In this document: positions 17,086 to 27,008 of the stretch, piece after piece
Numbering within the stretch: position 1 is the first letter of the stretch
Layout of the letters: each line of letters begins with the position of its first letter
From: Spirirestis rafaelensis WJT71-NPBG6
GTDB lineage: Bacteria; Cyanobacteriota; Cyanobacteriia; Cyanobacteriales; Nostocaceae
Reading direction: 5' to 3'
Length of the DNA: 64,000 nucleotides
Assembly: GCA_019359015.1 (NCBI GenBank)
Contig: JAHHID010000031.1
Span: forward strand, 1-64,000
Program-made: the position numbers and the translations under genes
The notes under the pieces: model-generated
What the model was told of the DNA's origin: nothing
The model's database searches: none
What the model saw: the letters and a program-made list of their open reading frames with translations, nothing else

Positions 17086-18252
17086 CTAAGTTAAATTTTG
17101 CAAAATTATATGCTTTTTTGAATCAAAGCTAATTACACCTTCTTGTTGTAACTTACCTATCAATCGCGTAATTGTAACTCTCGTAGTACAACAAGCGCTA
17201 GCAAGTTCTTCGTGGGTGAGACGAACACTTAAACGGGTTCCTTCTGGGACAGGTTGACCAATTTCTTGTTTCAAAAGTAGCAATAAATAATATAAACGGT
17301 CTTGTACTCGTTGTCTTCCAGAAATAGCTAAAAAAGATTCTGTCTGGCGTAATCTTTGATTAATTTTCGGTAAAAGGGCATGACTCAGTGTCGGCAATTC
17401 CATCTCTGCTACATCAATTGAAACTAACTCAACATCCACCAGCGCTGTTGCTTGGTAAGTTTGTAAAGAAGTCAAACTAGAGCCAAAAACCATTTTTTCA
17501 CCTGCTAACCCTGTCAGCACTTCTTCGCCAGTTTCACAAAATGTACTAAGTTTAACTAAACCCTGACAAACATAAAAAATTTCTGATGGGTTGAGGGTTA
17601 TAGTTTCTCCTTTGGAATATTTATATATAGAACGATTTTGGCTGAAGTCAAATTCATTGTTAGCTAACGCTGGTTTAGGTTGCTGACGCTCATTAATTTC
17701 ACTGAATAGCCATAGTAAGTTTATGGACTTATCGTACTGATTGCGAACAGCAGCTACTGTCAAAGCTGAATGAAATAATTTGCCATCGCGCTGCTGCAAG
17801 TTGATTGATAATTCTCTACTGCTGTATGACCGAGATACTTCACTTAATTCATTGCGAAAGCGACGACGTTCTTCTAAAGGAATAAAGTTAATTAATGGTT
17901 TACCTATTAGATAATGTTTGCTAACGTTGAGCAATGTGGTAGCAAGACGGTTGGCTTCTAGAATTATGCCTTCAACATTAGTCAATAAATAGGCATTTGG
18001 TGCAAACTCAAATAAATTTTTGTACCGCTCGCATTCTGCTTCTATCAAACCTCGCGTGCGGATTAATTCCTCATTTTGTAAATATAATTCCTCCGCCGCT
18101 AATTGCAACATCCTTGAGTTGTTACCGAGCTCCTTAAAAGCTTGCGGTAACATGTCCGACGTTATCCAGGGCAATGCGTTCGCAGTTTGGTTCAAATCTG
18201 CTAAACGCCTGTGAAATGCTTCTGTACGTTGAATAAATTGTTCTATCTTCAC
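17086..18252 (-). CDS. PAS-domain Crp/Fnr-type transcription regulator
   Basis: A 388-residue regulator with a helical N-terminus (to about residue 75), a PAS domain (RYKNLFEFAPNAYLLTNVEG, IGKPLINFIPLEERRRF), a cyclic-nucleotide-binding-like beta roll (about 205-300, KGETITLNPSEIFYVCQGLV), and a Crp winged helix (LTHEELASACCTTRVTITRL). The roll lacks the usual RxS phosphate-binding cassette, so it may not bind cAMP. The PAS-Crp combination implies sensing of a small ligand or redox state. The start is uncertain: GTG 18252, TTG 18258 and TTG 18270 are in frame near a GAGGTG sequence. Confidence 0.8.
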   Translation of the reverse strand: MKIEQFIQRTEAFHRRLADLNQTANALPWITSDMLPQAFKELGNNSRMLQLAAEELYLQNEELIRTRGLIEAECERYKNLFEFAPNAYLLTNVEGIILEANRLATTLLNVSKHYLIGKPLINFIPLEERRRFRNELSEVSRSYSSRELSINLQQRDGKLFHSALTVAAVRNQYDKSINLLWLFSEINERQQPKPALANNEFDFSQNRSIYKYSKGETITLNPSEIFYVCQGLVKLSTFCETGEEVLTGLAGEKMVFGSSLTSLQTYQATALVDVELVSIDVAEMELPTLSHALLPKINQRLRQTESFLAISGRQRVQDRLYYLLLLLKQEIGQPVPEGTRLSVRLTHEELASACCTTRVTITRLIGKLQQEGVISFDSKKHIILQNLT

Positions 18253-18270
18253 CTTCAATTTACACCTCAA

Positions 18271-18834
18271 CCAATTAGCGATTAGCTATATCTATCACCA
18301 AGCAAATGCATATAAGTTTCTTCTTAAGGTTATTGCCACTATTATAAATTAAATGTAATATTATAGATACTTTTTATGGACTTCTACCGTAGGGGTAGTT
18401 TCGGGTTTAACTTGAGAAATACTTGAGTCTATTAAAAATCACTTAGCAAGTTTTCTAGAGCTATGCCAAATGTCTCAATTAATGAACTATTATCTATAAA
18501 TTACCTCTATCTAAACTAATTTTAACTGCAAGAAAAAGAATTATGATGTGATTTTACTAATTTTGACTAGTGCTCAGAAGTAAGCGATCGCTCTATGCAT
18601 AGGCTAAACATACATAAACTCATATCTATGAACTGTGGTTAAGTTACATTTAGCCATTACAAAAGCTGAGTTATTGATTTATTTCTCACCTTTATTACAA
18701 AATTTTATTTTTATTAGCAAAACTTTACTTGTCAATGTTCACTTCATTTAGCAGTTTTTGATTATATTTCATAAACAAAAATTATTTCATTTATAAACTA
18801 GTAATTATATTGTAAATTTAGACAAAGAACGGAC
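18271..18834. other. AT-rich intergenic region without a gene
   Basis: This 564-bp gap between two minus-strand genes shows no credible frame or RNA gene. It presumably carries the PAS-Crp promoter. One HIP1 octamer is present near 18584. Confidence 0.5.
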
Positions 18835-19245
18835 TTACTCGCAGCTAAAGCCTTTGAGAATTTGCTTGAGTGAGCCTTTCTTAACCCGTCTGATAGCTTT
18901 GCTTGGCTCTAACCACTCCCGCCTTCTTTGATTCGCCTCGGGCCAATCTGACAATACTGTATCAACTGCTAACAAAAACGTCTGGACTTCGTAAGTTTTG
19001 CCTTGTTTGCGATACTTGTATGTGCCAACTTCATTACTATTCACTTGACCAATTACCCCGGCTTCTTCCCACGCTTCTTTTGCCGCAGAAGCGGGGGGAC
19101 TCATTCCGTTGCAAATACCTCCTTTGGGAATTACCCAGTTTTTACAGTCGCTAGTTGTCACTAGCAAAACTTCAATTCTTCCGTTTGTAACTCTGTAGGG
19201 AATTACTCCTGATTGTTTTAATACTTTCCTAGCTTTTCTAGTCAT
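18835..19245 (-). CDS. Nudix hydrolase, diphosphoinositol-polyphosphate-hydrolase-like
   Basis: A 136-residue Nudix-fold protein. The box reads PKGGICNGMSPPASAAKEAW followed by EEAG. The EE pair that binds metal is kept, but the first Glu of the classical box is replaced in the GMS segment, a pattern I associate with the DIPP-like bacterial branch. Substrate is not predictable. ATG 19245 (MTRKARK) is preferred; the longer frame from 19308 adds 21 residues of leader-like sequence. Confidence 0.8.
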   Translation of the reverse strand: MTRKARKVLKQSGVIPYRVTNGRIEVLLVTTSDCKNWVIPKGGICNGMSPPASAAKEAWEEAGVIGQVNSNEVGTYKYRKQGKTYEVQTFLLAVDTVLSDWPEANQRRREWLEPSKAIRRVKKGSLKQILKGFSCE

Positions 19246-19381
19246 GAAACTCACTTTTTTTAATTTACCTATTTTGTACAACAAAAATATTTTAGGTGCA
19301 AAATTCACTTGATGTGTTGAGGTAAAAAGTAGTATGAGATACTATATATACTGAGTAAATAAATTTACTTTTAAAAAATTT

Positions 19382-19412
19382 CATGCTCTCTCTCTAAAAG
19401 AGAGAGAGCATG
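19382..19412. terminator. Perfect 14-bp hairpin, possible terminator
   Basis: Two exact 14-base arms (CATGCTCTCTCTCT and its complement) flank a three-base AAA loop. It lies between the Crp-type gene and the Nudix gene, both on the minus strand, and would follow the Crp-type stop by about 100 bases. There is no long T-run, so it may be an mRNA-stabilising stem rather than an intrinsic terminator. Confidence 0.45.
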
Positions 19413-19512
19413 AGAAGTAATGTTAATGTTGTCTTTTCCTAAGGTAAACATATCTATATTAGGGTTCTGTACGATTGCGGACATAAGCAGAAAAAATGAG
19501 TTCATGTGGGTT

Positions 19513-20232
19513 CTACGCACGATCAGTACCAAGTAACCGCGACAATTCCGTTTTTATCACTGTATAATTCTCGCCAGAAGTTGCTTCCAAATCCTCCCGA
19601 TTGAGGATGGTAATTCTGCCACGACTGTAGCGGATCATTCCTGCTTGACTGAGAATGCCAGCAGCCACCGTCACGCCAGAACGACGCACACCGAGCATGT
19701 GGGCAATGAATTCCTGAGTCAGTGGAAACTCGTTTGATTGCGTCAGGTCAGCGACTGTCAGCAGCCAGCGGGCAAGTCGTTGTTCCACCCTATTGACGCG
19801 GTTGCAGACAGTCGCGTGGGAAATCTGGGTCAACAGTGATTGCGTGTAGAGCAGCAGCTGCTTTTGCAATGCACCACCAAGGTCAAACTCGGCTTTGAGC
19901 CGAACAGCGTTCATCTTCATAGCACTGCCGGCAATTTGCACAAACGCGGTTGTGGTCGTCATGCCTCCTCCCAAAAATACGGGAATACCTACCATCCCTT
20001 GATTACCCACCATACCGACTTCGAGCGTCGAGCCGTCTTCCATAATGTAAACTATCGAAGTTATTCCCTCATTGAGAAAATAGACGTGTTTGATAGGTTC
20101 TTCTGCTTCGTAAAGAGTTTGCCGCAACGGAAGTTCGACGAACTCTAGGTCAGGAACAAGGCGTTGGTAATCTTCATCTGGCAAAGCCGCAAGCAGTCTA
20201 TTTTTGATTGGAAAATTAGCATTTTTGGTCAC
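19513..20232 (-). CDS. Crp/Fnr family transcription regulator
   Basis: A 239-residue protein with an N-terminal cyclic-nucleotide-binding-type beta barrel (about 20-130: LPLRQTLYEAEEPIKHVYFL, GMVGIPVFLGGG) and a C-terminal Crp winged helix (LTQEFIAHMLGVRRSGVTVA). The motif GNQGMVGIP replaces the canonical cAMP cassette, as in many orphan Crp-like regulators. It is monocistronic. Target and effector unknown. Confidence 0.85.
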   Translation of the reverse strand: MTKNANFPIKNRLLAALPDEDYQRLVPDLEFVELPLRQTLYEAEEPIKHVYFLNEGITSIVYIMEDGSTLEVGMVGNQGMVGIPVFLGGGMTTTTAFVQIAGSAMKMNAVRLKAEFDLGGALQKQLLLYTQSLLTQISHATVCNRVNRVEQRLARWLLTVADLTQSNEFPLTQEFIAHMLGVRRSGVTVAAGILSQAGMIRYSRGRITILNREDLEATSGENYTVIKTELSRLLGTDRA

Positions 20233-20799
20233 TAAGATGAAAAGTCTCCTTTAAGTGCTATCTGCAATTTTTGATTAATATTGTTGAAACAAATTCCATA
20301 ATATATTTATTAAACTCTATTTTAGACATATTAATATTCAATCTGGGGATGTATATTTGCGGTTAATTCTTGTCAAGCCATCGCCAAGTATTTTTGATTC
20401 GTTAATGTAAATTGTTTTTGTTTTGAAGTAAACATATTAACTTAATCAAAACTATATTTTTAATAAAAAATAAATAATTTTATAAATATAGTTATGCTAT
20501 TAATTAATAAGTTTTGTTTAAAAAGTTTTAGTAGATCTTTGGTAATATAAATAACATTTGAATTAGCGTTTGCTCTTAAATCCCCAAGGGAAAAGGTAAC
20601 TTCTCCCACCAAGAGAGAGAAGCGGTAATGAGGGCAACACAGACGGGTGTCGGTTTTGGTTGTGGCTGGTGAAGCAAAAACACCTCAGTCTTTTGGTAGG
20701 CGATCGCTTTTTTTAGACGAAAACACGTGACATTATTTCCACCTATGTGTAAAGTAGTTAAAAGTCGTATACCGTTAGTAAGATTTTTCGCAACCCTCT
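20233..20799. other. AT-rich intergenic region between divergent genes
   Basis: This 567-bp region contains no supported gene. It should contain promoters for the Crp-type regulator (minus) and the 79-residue membrane protein (plus). A HIP1 site occurs at about 20700. Confidence 0.5.
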
Positions 20800-21039
20800 A
20801 TGGATAGAAAAACTAAACGCCTTCTACTGCTAATCTTTTCCTGTAGTGTCACCGGTGTAGTTTTAGGAGGTACGGGAAGTTGGGCAGAAAGCACTATTTG
20901 CTTGCAAGCCGATACCGTGACGAGTGAGTGCTTGACCCAAAACCCCATTAACAAAACTATAGAAGGAATGAGTACTGGTTTGCTAGCTGGGGCTGGGGCT
21001 GCTTTTGGTGCCGCATGGCAGTTAAGACGTGAGGATTAA
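20800..21039 (+). CDS. Small cyanobacterial exported/membrane protein, unknown function
   Basis: A 79-residue protein with a signal-anchor-like N-terminus (LLLLIFSCSVTGVVLGG), two cysteines in the middle (ICLQ, SECL) and a C-terminal glycine/alanine-rich hydrophobic segment (LLAGAGAAFGAAWQ). I do not recognise a named family. Its stop codon overlaps the stop of the convergent GDYXXLXY gene by four bases. Confidence 0.6.
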   Translation: MDRKTKRLLLLIFSCSVTGVVLGGTGSWAESTICLQADTVTSECLTQNPINKTIEGMSTGLLAGAGAAFGAAWQLRRED

Positions 21040-21755
21040 AAGCGGTAGTTGCGATTCCTTACCCACATACTAACGGGTACAGCATTACCCTCTGGATCTA
21101 CTTTAACTTCAACTAAAATCGGTTGTTGCCGTCTTTGTTGGGTTTGCTGTGCCTGAAAAAGATTATTATTAATTTGCTGTCTTTGGTCTTCTGGGATGGA
21201 ATATGATTGTATCCCGTAGTTAATAGACCCATCCTCATAAACGCCCTTTAAAGCTACCTGATTTGCGGCTAGGGTTCTAGGGGGATTAGCACTAACCCGC
21301 ACCGGCTTCCAAGCTCTAGGATTACCAGAATCTGGAAATTGTTGCTCTTGCAAAGTTACATATAAGTTGGTTCCCTCAGCTAAAGAAACGTATTGTCTAT
21401 TTCTATTAGAACGGCGTCTAACTAATTCTTGCCATCCTGGTAGTCTTCTCAAAGTGTTGTAACGAGCTATGTTGTAATCAAGGTTCACGAAGTTTCCCTG
21501 TAGCGCATTGTTAGGGTTTACTGGCACAGTTTGCAAGATTACTGTTTTGCCAGTGAAATTAGTGAACATCGCTTGGAATGGTATCGCCATGATTAATGCT
21601 GTTTGAATCAGCAGCGGAACTATCAGCCGCCAAAGCGGTAAAGGCTTTGTTGATTTTTGTTCATTAGCTTTAATGTAATCGTCAAAAGTCACCTTTTGCG
21701 AAAATTCCTTTTCGGGTGACAAAGATTTGTTAGATTCGTTGGAATTGCTTTTCAT
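21036..21755 (-). CDS. GDYXXLXY-domain membrane protein
   Basis: A 239-residue protein with one transmembrane helix (LIVPLLIQTALIMAIPF) and an extracytoplasmic domain carrying GNFVNLDYNIA, the variant of the GDYxxLxY signature. The C-terminus is a VPVSMWVRNRNYRF strand. In cyanobacteria this family is encoded next to DUF2157 and DUF4401 membrane proteins; here the DUF2157 gene is 162 bp upstream on the same strand. Function unknown; an envelope complex with the DUF2157 protein is plausible. Confidence 0.75.
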   Translation of the reverse strand: MKSNSNESNKSLSPEKEFSQKVTFDDYIKANEQKSTKPLPLWRLIVPLLIQTALIMAIPFQAMFTNFTGKTVILQTVPVNPNNALQGNFVNLDYNIARYNTLRRLPGWQELVRRRSNRNRQYVSLAEGTNLYVTLQEQQFPDSGNPRAWKPVRVSANPPRTLAANQVALKGVYEDGSINYGIQSYSIPEDQRQQINNNLFQAQQTQQRRQQPILVEVKVDPEGNAVPVSMWVRNRNYRF

Positions 21756-21887
21756 TTTTGATGGTTGATAGTTGATGGTTGCTTTACATCGCCCTCAGGC
21801 TGGAAGTCTGGGGTTACACATACGAACTCTGCCGACTCAGGCTAATTAGGCGCATCTTCGTGCAATAAATGGTAGAACTCCTAACTC

Positions 21888-21915
21888 GTACAGACGCGAT
21901 TAATCGCGTCTCTAC
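21888..21915. repeat. GTAGAGACGCG-family palindrome
   Basis: The core AGACGCGATTAATCGCGTCT is a perfect 20-bp palindrome with one mismatch in the outer arm. It lies just downstream of the DUF2157 gene. Confidence 0.8.
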
Positions 21916-21917
21916 TT

Positions 21918-23336
21918 TTATCGATTAACTGCTAAACGCCGTTCAAACCAAAGTCCGGCGCTAATGATACCGACGCCGCACATAGCAAAGACAAATGACT
22001 TGAAAATTAAGTCTGTGTCATATTCCCACATGCGGCTAATAATTTGCAGTGTTAATAACAGCATTCCACCCCAAAAGGTGCGTCTATCACCGTATTCTAT
22101 TCCGTGTCGCATTAATCCAAAGGCAAATATTCCTAGAAGAATATTGAAGATGAAAACTGCTAAACCGGGAATGCGAGTAACAGCTTGATGCCAAAAAGGT
22201 ATTAAGGCAACGATGGCAAGAAAGCTGGTAATGAAGACATTGGTAATATCCATTCCTCTGCGGGTTAGGCTGTTTCGATAACGCAGCATAAACAGCCATT
22301 GCAGTACTACTAAACCGCTGAGAATTCCTAAATCAATTAGGGGAAATGGTCTAACTGGTGAGTTGGTTGTTAGGGGATAAAATCCGGAGGATGGATATTG
22401 CCAAACCCAATAAAAGGAAAGGACATAAAATAGTGTTCCGAAAAACCATAGTGCAAGACTTTGGGCAAGGGGTTGAAATAACCTAAAATTTATCGTGGGG
22501 AATAGTAGGTCATCGTAACTCCAAAATAGTGCGGCTGGAAGTGCAAAAGCAAAAGATGCAACCCAAGGCGCTGTATTATTATTAGAATAAGCTAGACGTT
22601 GCAGCGGGTTGAGGTTGAATTGCAAGGAGACGGTAAAGGCGATCGCTGCTAAAGCAAATATCCAACGCGATCGGCACAAGTAAGCTAAGGGTACAAACAG
22701 CAACCAAATAAATAATGGCATATGTTGCACCAACAACCGCGACCAACTAAACTCACTTGCAGAGTAGGATAGTTCTCCTAATCCTGTCCAATATCCTATT
22801 TGTATGAGGATGATTGATAGCACTCCCAAGGAAGTCAAGCTAAGTCCATACGCCATGATTAAGACACCCAACCCCCAGCAAAGAAATAGTTGGGAAGTTG
22901 AACCGCTGATATTAAACATTTGCGCCATCAACGCAATATTTGCACCTAATATCAAAGCGCCTAAAATTAGCAAACCTTCTCCTAATAGTTGTTTGCTGGG
23001 TGGCTGCTTTTTTCCTTCAGCATTAAGTGTAGGTTCTCTAAAAGAGAAAAAACCTGTGATAGTAGTCGCGAAAAACAAACTGATCAAAATCACAAATTTG
23101 ACATCTCGTGACCATGCTTGCCAGTTTGCTGCGACAAAAGTAATTATGCCTAAGCTTAACAAAATGCTGCCGATCGCAATCACAATGAAAACGAAGCGAT
23201 CGCGTGCAGCTATTTCCAGGTTATCAAATTGATAACGTTTTCCCAGGTCTTGGTAACATGAAGAACTAATAATTCCTTCATCCCGCCATTTTTGTGCTTC
23301 TTGGCGTAACTTTCGGCGAAAATTGTCTAATACCAT
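21918..23336 (-). CDS. DUF2157 polytopic membrane protein
   Basis: A 472-residue protein. The first 50 residues are cytoplasmic (FRRKLRQEAQKWRDEGIIS), then come about 12 predicted membrane helices beginning FVFIVIAIGSILLSLGIITF with FVAANW right after it, the usual DUF2157 opening. ATG 23336 (MVLDNF) is chosen over a start four codons upstream. It forms a probable operon with the GDYXXLXY gene. Biochemical role unknown. Confidence 0.85.
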   Translation of the reverse strand: MVLDNFRRKLRQEAQKWRDEGIISSSCYQDLGKRYQFDNLEIAARDRFVFIVIAIGSILLSLGIITFVAANWQAWSRDVKFVILISLFFATTITGFFSFREPTLNAEGKKQPPSKQLLGEGLLILGALILGANIALMAQMFNISGSTSQLFLCWGLGVLIMAYGLSLTSLGVLSIILIQIGYWTGLGELSYSASEFSWSRLLVQHMPLFIWLLFVPLAYLCRSRWIFALAAIAFTVSLQFNLNPLQRLAYSNNNTAPWVASFAFALPAALFWSYDDLLFPTINFRLFQPLAQSLALWFFGTLFYVLSFYWVWQYPSSGFYPLTTNSPVRPFPLIDLGILSGLVVLQWLFMLRYRNSLTRRGMDITNVFITSFLAIVALIPFWHQAVTRIPGLAVFIFNILLGIFAFGLMRHGIEYGDRRTFWGGMLLLTLQIISRMWEYDTDLIFKSFVFAMCGVGIISAGLWFERRLAVNR

Positions 23337-23599
23337 GACAATCTCCAATGCCGTTTAGTCATAGCAATACTCCATCTTATGTTGTGACTTGACAGGGTGA
23401 GCAGAGATGGATATAACGCAGAAGAGAATCCCCCCTACCACCGTTCACGAATCACTATGCGGATTGCTATGGCGGTTATAATATTACTTAGTATGATGCC
23501 AATAGTGTTATTAAATTGTTCTTATGTGACAGTTTGACTGATGGTTTTGGTAATTTATAACTATTTACAAATATTTATAGAAAAATATTCAAATTTATT

Positions 23600-23738
23600 A
23601 CCCTCAGCCTGGAAGCCTGTGGCTATAAGAACTAAGCCCACCTCCGTGGGCTAATTTTAGCTTTATCTTTATAGAGAAATAGTATTAGTCCGCGCAGGCG
23701 GACTTTGTTTGTATAGCCGCACCCTTTAGGGTGTCGGG
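23600..23738. repeat. Interspersed multi-hairpin repeat, copy C
   Basis: It contains AGCCCACCTCCGTGGGCT and TCCGCGCAGGCGGA stems and ends with CACCCTTTAGGGTGTCGG, matching copies at 3795 and 13025. It is followed at about 23753-23780 by a separate short repeat (CGTTCGCGCAGCGTCTCCG) also found inside the gene at 35506. The rest of this 475-bp gap has no gene. Confidence 0.75.
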
Positions 23739-23811
23739 TAATAATATGAACCCCGTTCGCGCAGCGTCTCCGACAGGAGAAAAGAACTCGATAACTACAC
23801 AAAGAAAGAGA

Positions 23812-24213
23812 TTAAAAGTTATTAGAGATAATTTCTAATTCTTTATAGCCTGTTTGTTCATCGATAGTTCTATTGAAGATAAATTCTTCTGTTGTACCAA
23901 TTATTATTTCGGCGGTTGTGTAAATAATGCATTCATCGTCAAGATGTCCACCGATAGTTTTACCTTCTTTATCGGAAATAGCAATATGCAAATGTACGCC
24001 AGAGGTTGCTATTGTTCCGTTAAGGGAAATAATTTCAAATTTCTCTATTAGTATTGTACTACTTTGTTGATTTGCAAAGCGGATTTTTGCTTGTTTTAGG
24101 CTACCAATAGCACTCAATATAAAACCTGCTTTGATATTTTCTTGATTGGCGAAGTTTTTTAAACTTTGCCTTAAATCTTGGTTGGGTTTGAGTCTGAGAG
24201 GATAAATTTTCAT
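23812..24213 (-). CDS. PPC (DUF296) domain protein
   Basis: A 133-residue single-domain protein matching the plant-and-prokaryote-conserved fold: MKIYPLRLKPNQDLRQSL, GFILSAIGSL, and the metal-site segment VHLHIAISDKEG with GGHL. Bacterial members are trimeric, and DNA binding is claimed for plant relatives with AT-hooks, which are absent here. Function in cyanobacteria unknown. Confidence 0.85.
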   Translation of the reverse strand: MKIYPLRLKPNQDLRQSLKNFANQENIKAGFILSAIGSLKQAKIRFANQQSSTILIEKFEIISLNGTIATSGVHLHIAISDKEGKTIGGHLDDECIIYTTAEIIIGTTEEFIFNRTIDEQTGYKELEIISNNF

Positions 24214-24314
24214 TTTGGTACGGCTAGGAATGAGAAATTAACCTAGTAATTTTACTGAACCATTAAGCAAATAAATATTTATAAACTATATTAATATCTT
24301 TTTAAGTCTCAAAT

Positions 24315-26801
24315 ATGTCATATCTTCCGATTCAGTGTAAAAATCTGAAAGAACAAGTTGAGTTTATATTACAACTTTTACAGCAAGAAGCAAGTTTGCG
24401 GAGCCATGATATTACATCAGTGCAAACATCTTTAGGTAAAGCGATTTCTCCGAAGTTTGAAATTGTCTTTGCAGGTGCGTTTAGTGCGGGTAAGTCGATG
24501 TTAATTAATGCGCTGCTGGAGCGGGAATTGTTGTATAGTGCAGAAGGACATGCTACTGGCACCGAATGCAAAATTGAGTATGCCGAAGTTAATAAAGAAC
24601 GAGTTGTTTTAACGTTTTTAAGTGAAGCTGAAATTCGAGAACAAGCAATTTACCTGTGTCAACACTTGGGATTTAAGGTAGGAGTTAATATCAATCAAGT
24701 TGAAGTAATTGATTTGTTACATCAAGGATGTGAAGCAATTATTCAGCAAGAGGGTGGTGAGAATAAATCGGAACGTGCGAAACAAGCAAAGGCGTTAATA
24801 TTATTGCTTGATGGATATGTGGCAAATAGAGAACGCATTCATACAGTTAATAATGCCACATATTCGATGGAGCAATTCAATTTTTCTAATTTGAAGGAAG
24901 CTGCTGGATATGCGCGTCGTGGTAGCAATAGTGCAGTTTTGAAACGCATTGAATATTACTGTCATCATCCCCTATTGCAGGATGGTAATGTCATTATCGA
25001 CACACCGGGAATTGATGCGCCAGTTGAAAAAGATGCACAGTTAACTTACGCAAAAATTCAACATCCTGATACTTCAGCAGTGGTGTGTGTGCTGAAACCT
25101 GCTTCAGCGGGTGATATGACGAAGGAAGAAACGGAACTTTTGGAAACGATGCGGGGGAATGGGGGAATTCGCGATCGCGTATTTTATATTTTCAACCGCA
25201 TTGATGAAACTTGGTACAACAACCAGTTAAGGCAAAGATTGGATGATTTGATTAATGGGCAGTTTCGAGATACAACTAGAGTTTATAAAACTAGTGCTTT
25301 ACTAGGATTTTACGGCAGTCAAATTAAACAGACAAGTGGACAAGATAGATTTGGTTTAGATTCAATTTTGGCTAGTAGGGGTGGGGTTTCCCCTGCCTCA
25401 CAGAATGATAGCGAAGAAACACCACAATTTGTTAATGAGTTCAATCGCTATTGTGCAAACTCTGGTAAGTTATCACCTAGTAAATTTCGGATTTCGGTTA
25501 ACAGCTTTGAAACTCCGAATGAGAATTATGTGCGGATTTTAAACGAACAGGGAACGCCATTAATTAATCAGTTAATTCAAGATAGCGGTATTGAAGGATT
25601 TAGAACAGCCATTACTCGCTATCTTACCGAAGAAAAGCGTCCGTTACTATTTAAAGCTCTAGCTGACGATTTGGAAGATGTTTGTATCAAACTTAAAAAA
25701 CATTACCAATCTCTACAGCGAGAATTAGATAGTCAACCGCGAGAAATTGAGGCGATGAAAGCGCAGGAATTACAACGCCTAAATCAGCAATTGCAGCAAG
25801 TTGGTAATGATTTTCGCCAGCATATCACAGAAGAAGTGAACAACGTTGTTAATAACGCCTGTGATGCTTTTGAAGCTGATTTTCGTAAATTGCAATTACG
25901 CATGACTCACCGTTTAGATGAGTTGCTACATACCTTTTCTGTGAGTAATGCTTATCGACGCGCAACTTTGAGTCATCCTCGCAACGCTACGGCACCGTTA
26001 ATTGCTATTTTAGTAGAGGCTTTTTATTATTTGGCGAATCAGCTGGAAGATATTTTAGTAGAGTCTTCACAGGAGGTAATTGCTAATCTTTTCCAAGGGT
26101 TGATGGAAAGAATTCGTAAATCAGAATATTACCGTCAATTGTATCGGTTATTAGGTAATGATGGCGGAATTGAAGTTGAGTTAAAAGGGTTAGAAAAAGC
26201 AGTCTCTGAAGCTATTGTAAATGCAGCGCGGGTTGAATGCGATCGCTTTGTCAGAGAAAGCCCCAGATTTTACGATGAAGGCACTTTTTCAATATATCAG
26301 TTTCGGCAAACATTACAACAAACTTCTCAAGGTTACGATTGCGAAAGCATGGTTGAAGCGGAACCCGCAATTAGGCAATTATTAAAGTTAGATTTTGAGC
26401 CGAAAGTATCGGAAACTATCCGTAGAAACTTCCGCCAGATTATTAACCAAACTATCAAAAATCACTTATTACCAATGGCGGATAAGCAAGTGGATGAGAT
26501 TTTGCAACAATACTCTCATGCGCGTGCTTATTTAGAAGAAACCCTTGCACAAGAAGCTGAGAATAAGATTTTGAATAATCGGCGGTTATTACTTGCTGTT
26601 GAACAAAAAATTGAGGGATACAATTCAGCGGTTTCGGCAATTAATAGTTGTTTGCAAGCGATGATGTTATATGACTGTTTATTACCTATGATTGATGATT
26701 TGCTGAAAATTTATGAGGTTCCGGATGCTGCGAAAAAAGCTATTTCGAGTAATGGGTTTCTGATATCGGATGGTTTAGGGGATGTTGTAGAGGAGCGTTA
26801 G
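24315..26801 (+). CDS. Bacterial dynamin-like GTPase
   Basis: An 828-residue large GTPase. Residues about 50-75 hold the G1 loop (GAFSAGKSMLINALL), then a switch-region T in GHATGTE, G3 as DTPGID, and FNRID at the G4 position. The C-terminal 450 residues are helical with a long coiled coil (SQPREIEAMKAQELQRLNQQ) and a short hydrophobic stretch (PLIAILVEAFYYLAN) that could touch membrane. Dynamin-like proteins remodel membranes, and some act in phage defence. It is followed closely by KGK and HNH genes. Confidence 0.85.
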   Translation: MSYLPIQCKNLKEQVEFILQLLQQEASLRSHDITSVQTSLGKAISPKFEIVFAGAFSAGKSMLINALLERELLYSAEGHATGTECKIEYAEVNKERVVLTFLSEAEIREQAIYLCQHLGFKVGVNINQVEVIDLLHQGCEAIIQQEGGENKSERAKQAKALILLLDGYVANRERIHTVNNATYSMEQFNFSNLKEAAGYARRGSNSAVLKRIEYYCHHPLLQDGNVIIDTPGIDAPVEKDAQLTYAKIQHPDTSAVVCVLKPASAGDMTKEETELLETMRGNGGIRDRVFYIFNRIDETWYNNQLRQRLDDLINGQFRDTTRVYKTSALLGFYGSQIKQTSGQDRFGLDSILASRGGVSPASQNDSEETPQFVNEFNRYCANSGKLSPSKFRISVNSFETPNENYVRILNEQGTPLINQLIQDSGIEGFRTAITRYLTEEKRPLLFKALADDLEDVCIKLKKHYQSLQRELDSQPREIEAMKAQELQRLNQQLQQVGNDFRQHITEEVNNVVNNACDAFEADFRKLQLRMTHRLDELLHTFSVSNAYRRATLSHPRNATAPLIAILVEAFYYLANQLEDILVESSQEVIANLFQGLMERIRKSEYYRQLYRLLGNDGGIEVELKGLEKAVSEAIVNAARVECDRFVRESPRFYDEGTFSIYQFRQTLQQTSQGYDCESMVEAEPAIRQLLKLDFEPKVSETIRRNFRQIINQTIKNHLLPMADKQVDEILQQYSHARAYLEETLAQEAENKILNNRRLLLAVEQKIEGYNSAVSAINSCLQAMMLYDCLLPMIDDLLKIYEVPDAAKKAISSNGFLISDGLGDVVEER

Positions 26802-26822
26802 AATATAAGTTTAGAGAAAGAG

Positions 26823-27008
26823 ATGAAAAATTCATGGTTCAAAGATGGTGTACCATGTGAAATATTGAAAGTTAATAGTAATCGGTGGCAAAAAGGTAAA
26901 TTTAGAATCAAAATAACTTTACAGTTTTGCCTCGACGAAGCCGAAATTACTCAACCAGAGTCACCACTTGATGACATTCGTCGCAAGATAAACGAAGTCA
27001 GCACATGA
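26823..27008 (+). CDS. KGK-domain small protein
   Basis: A 61-residue protein with the segment WQKGKFRIKITLQFCLDE typical of the cyanobacterial KGK family (named for the Lys-Gly-Lys motif). Function unknown. It begins 22 bases after the dynamin-like gene and its stop overlaps the next start as ATGA, so the HNH gene is probably translationally coupled. Confidence 0.7.
   Translation: MKNSWFKDGVPCEILKVNSNRWQKGKFRIKITLQFCLDEAEITQPESPLDDIRRKINEVST

Noticed and set aside
24315-26801. Calling the GTPase the Nostoc BDLP1 orthologue
   Set aside because: Length and N-terminal sequence differ clearly from BDLP1 as I recall it; only dynamin-family membership is supported.
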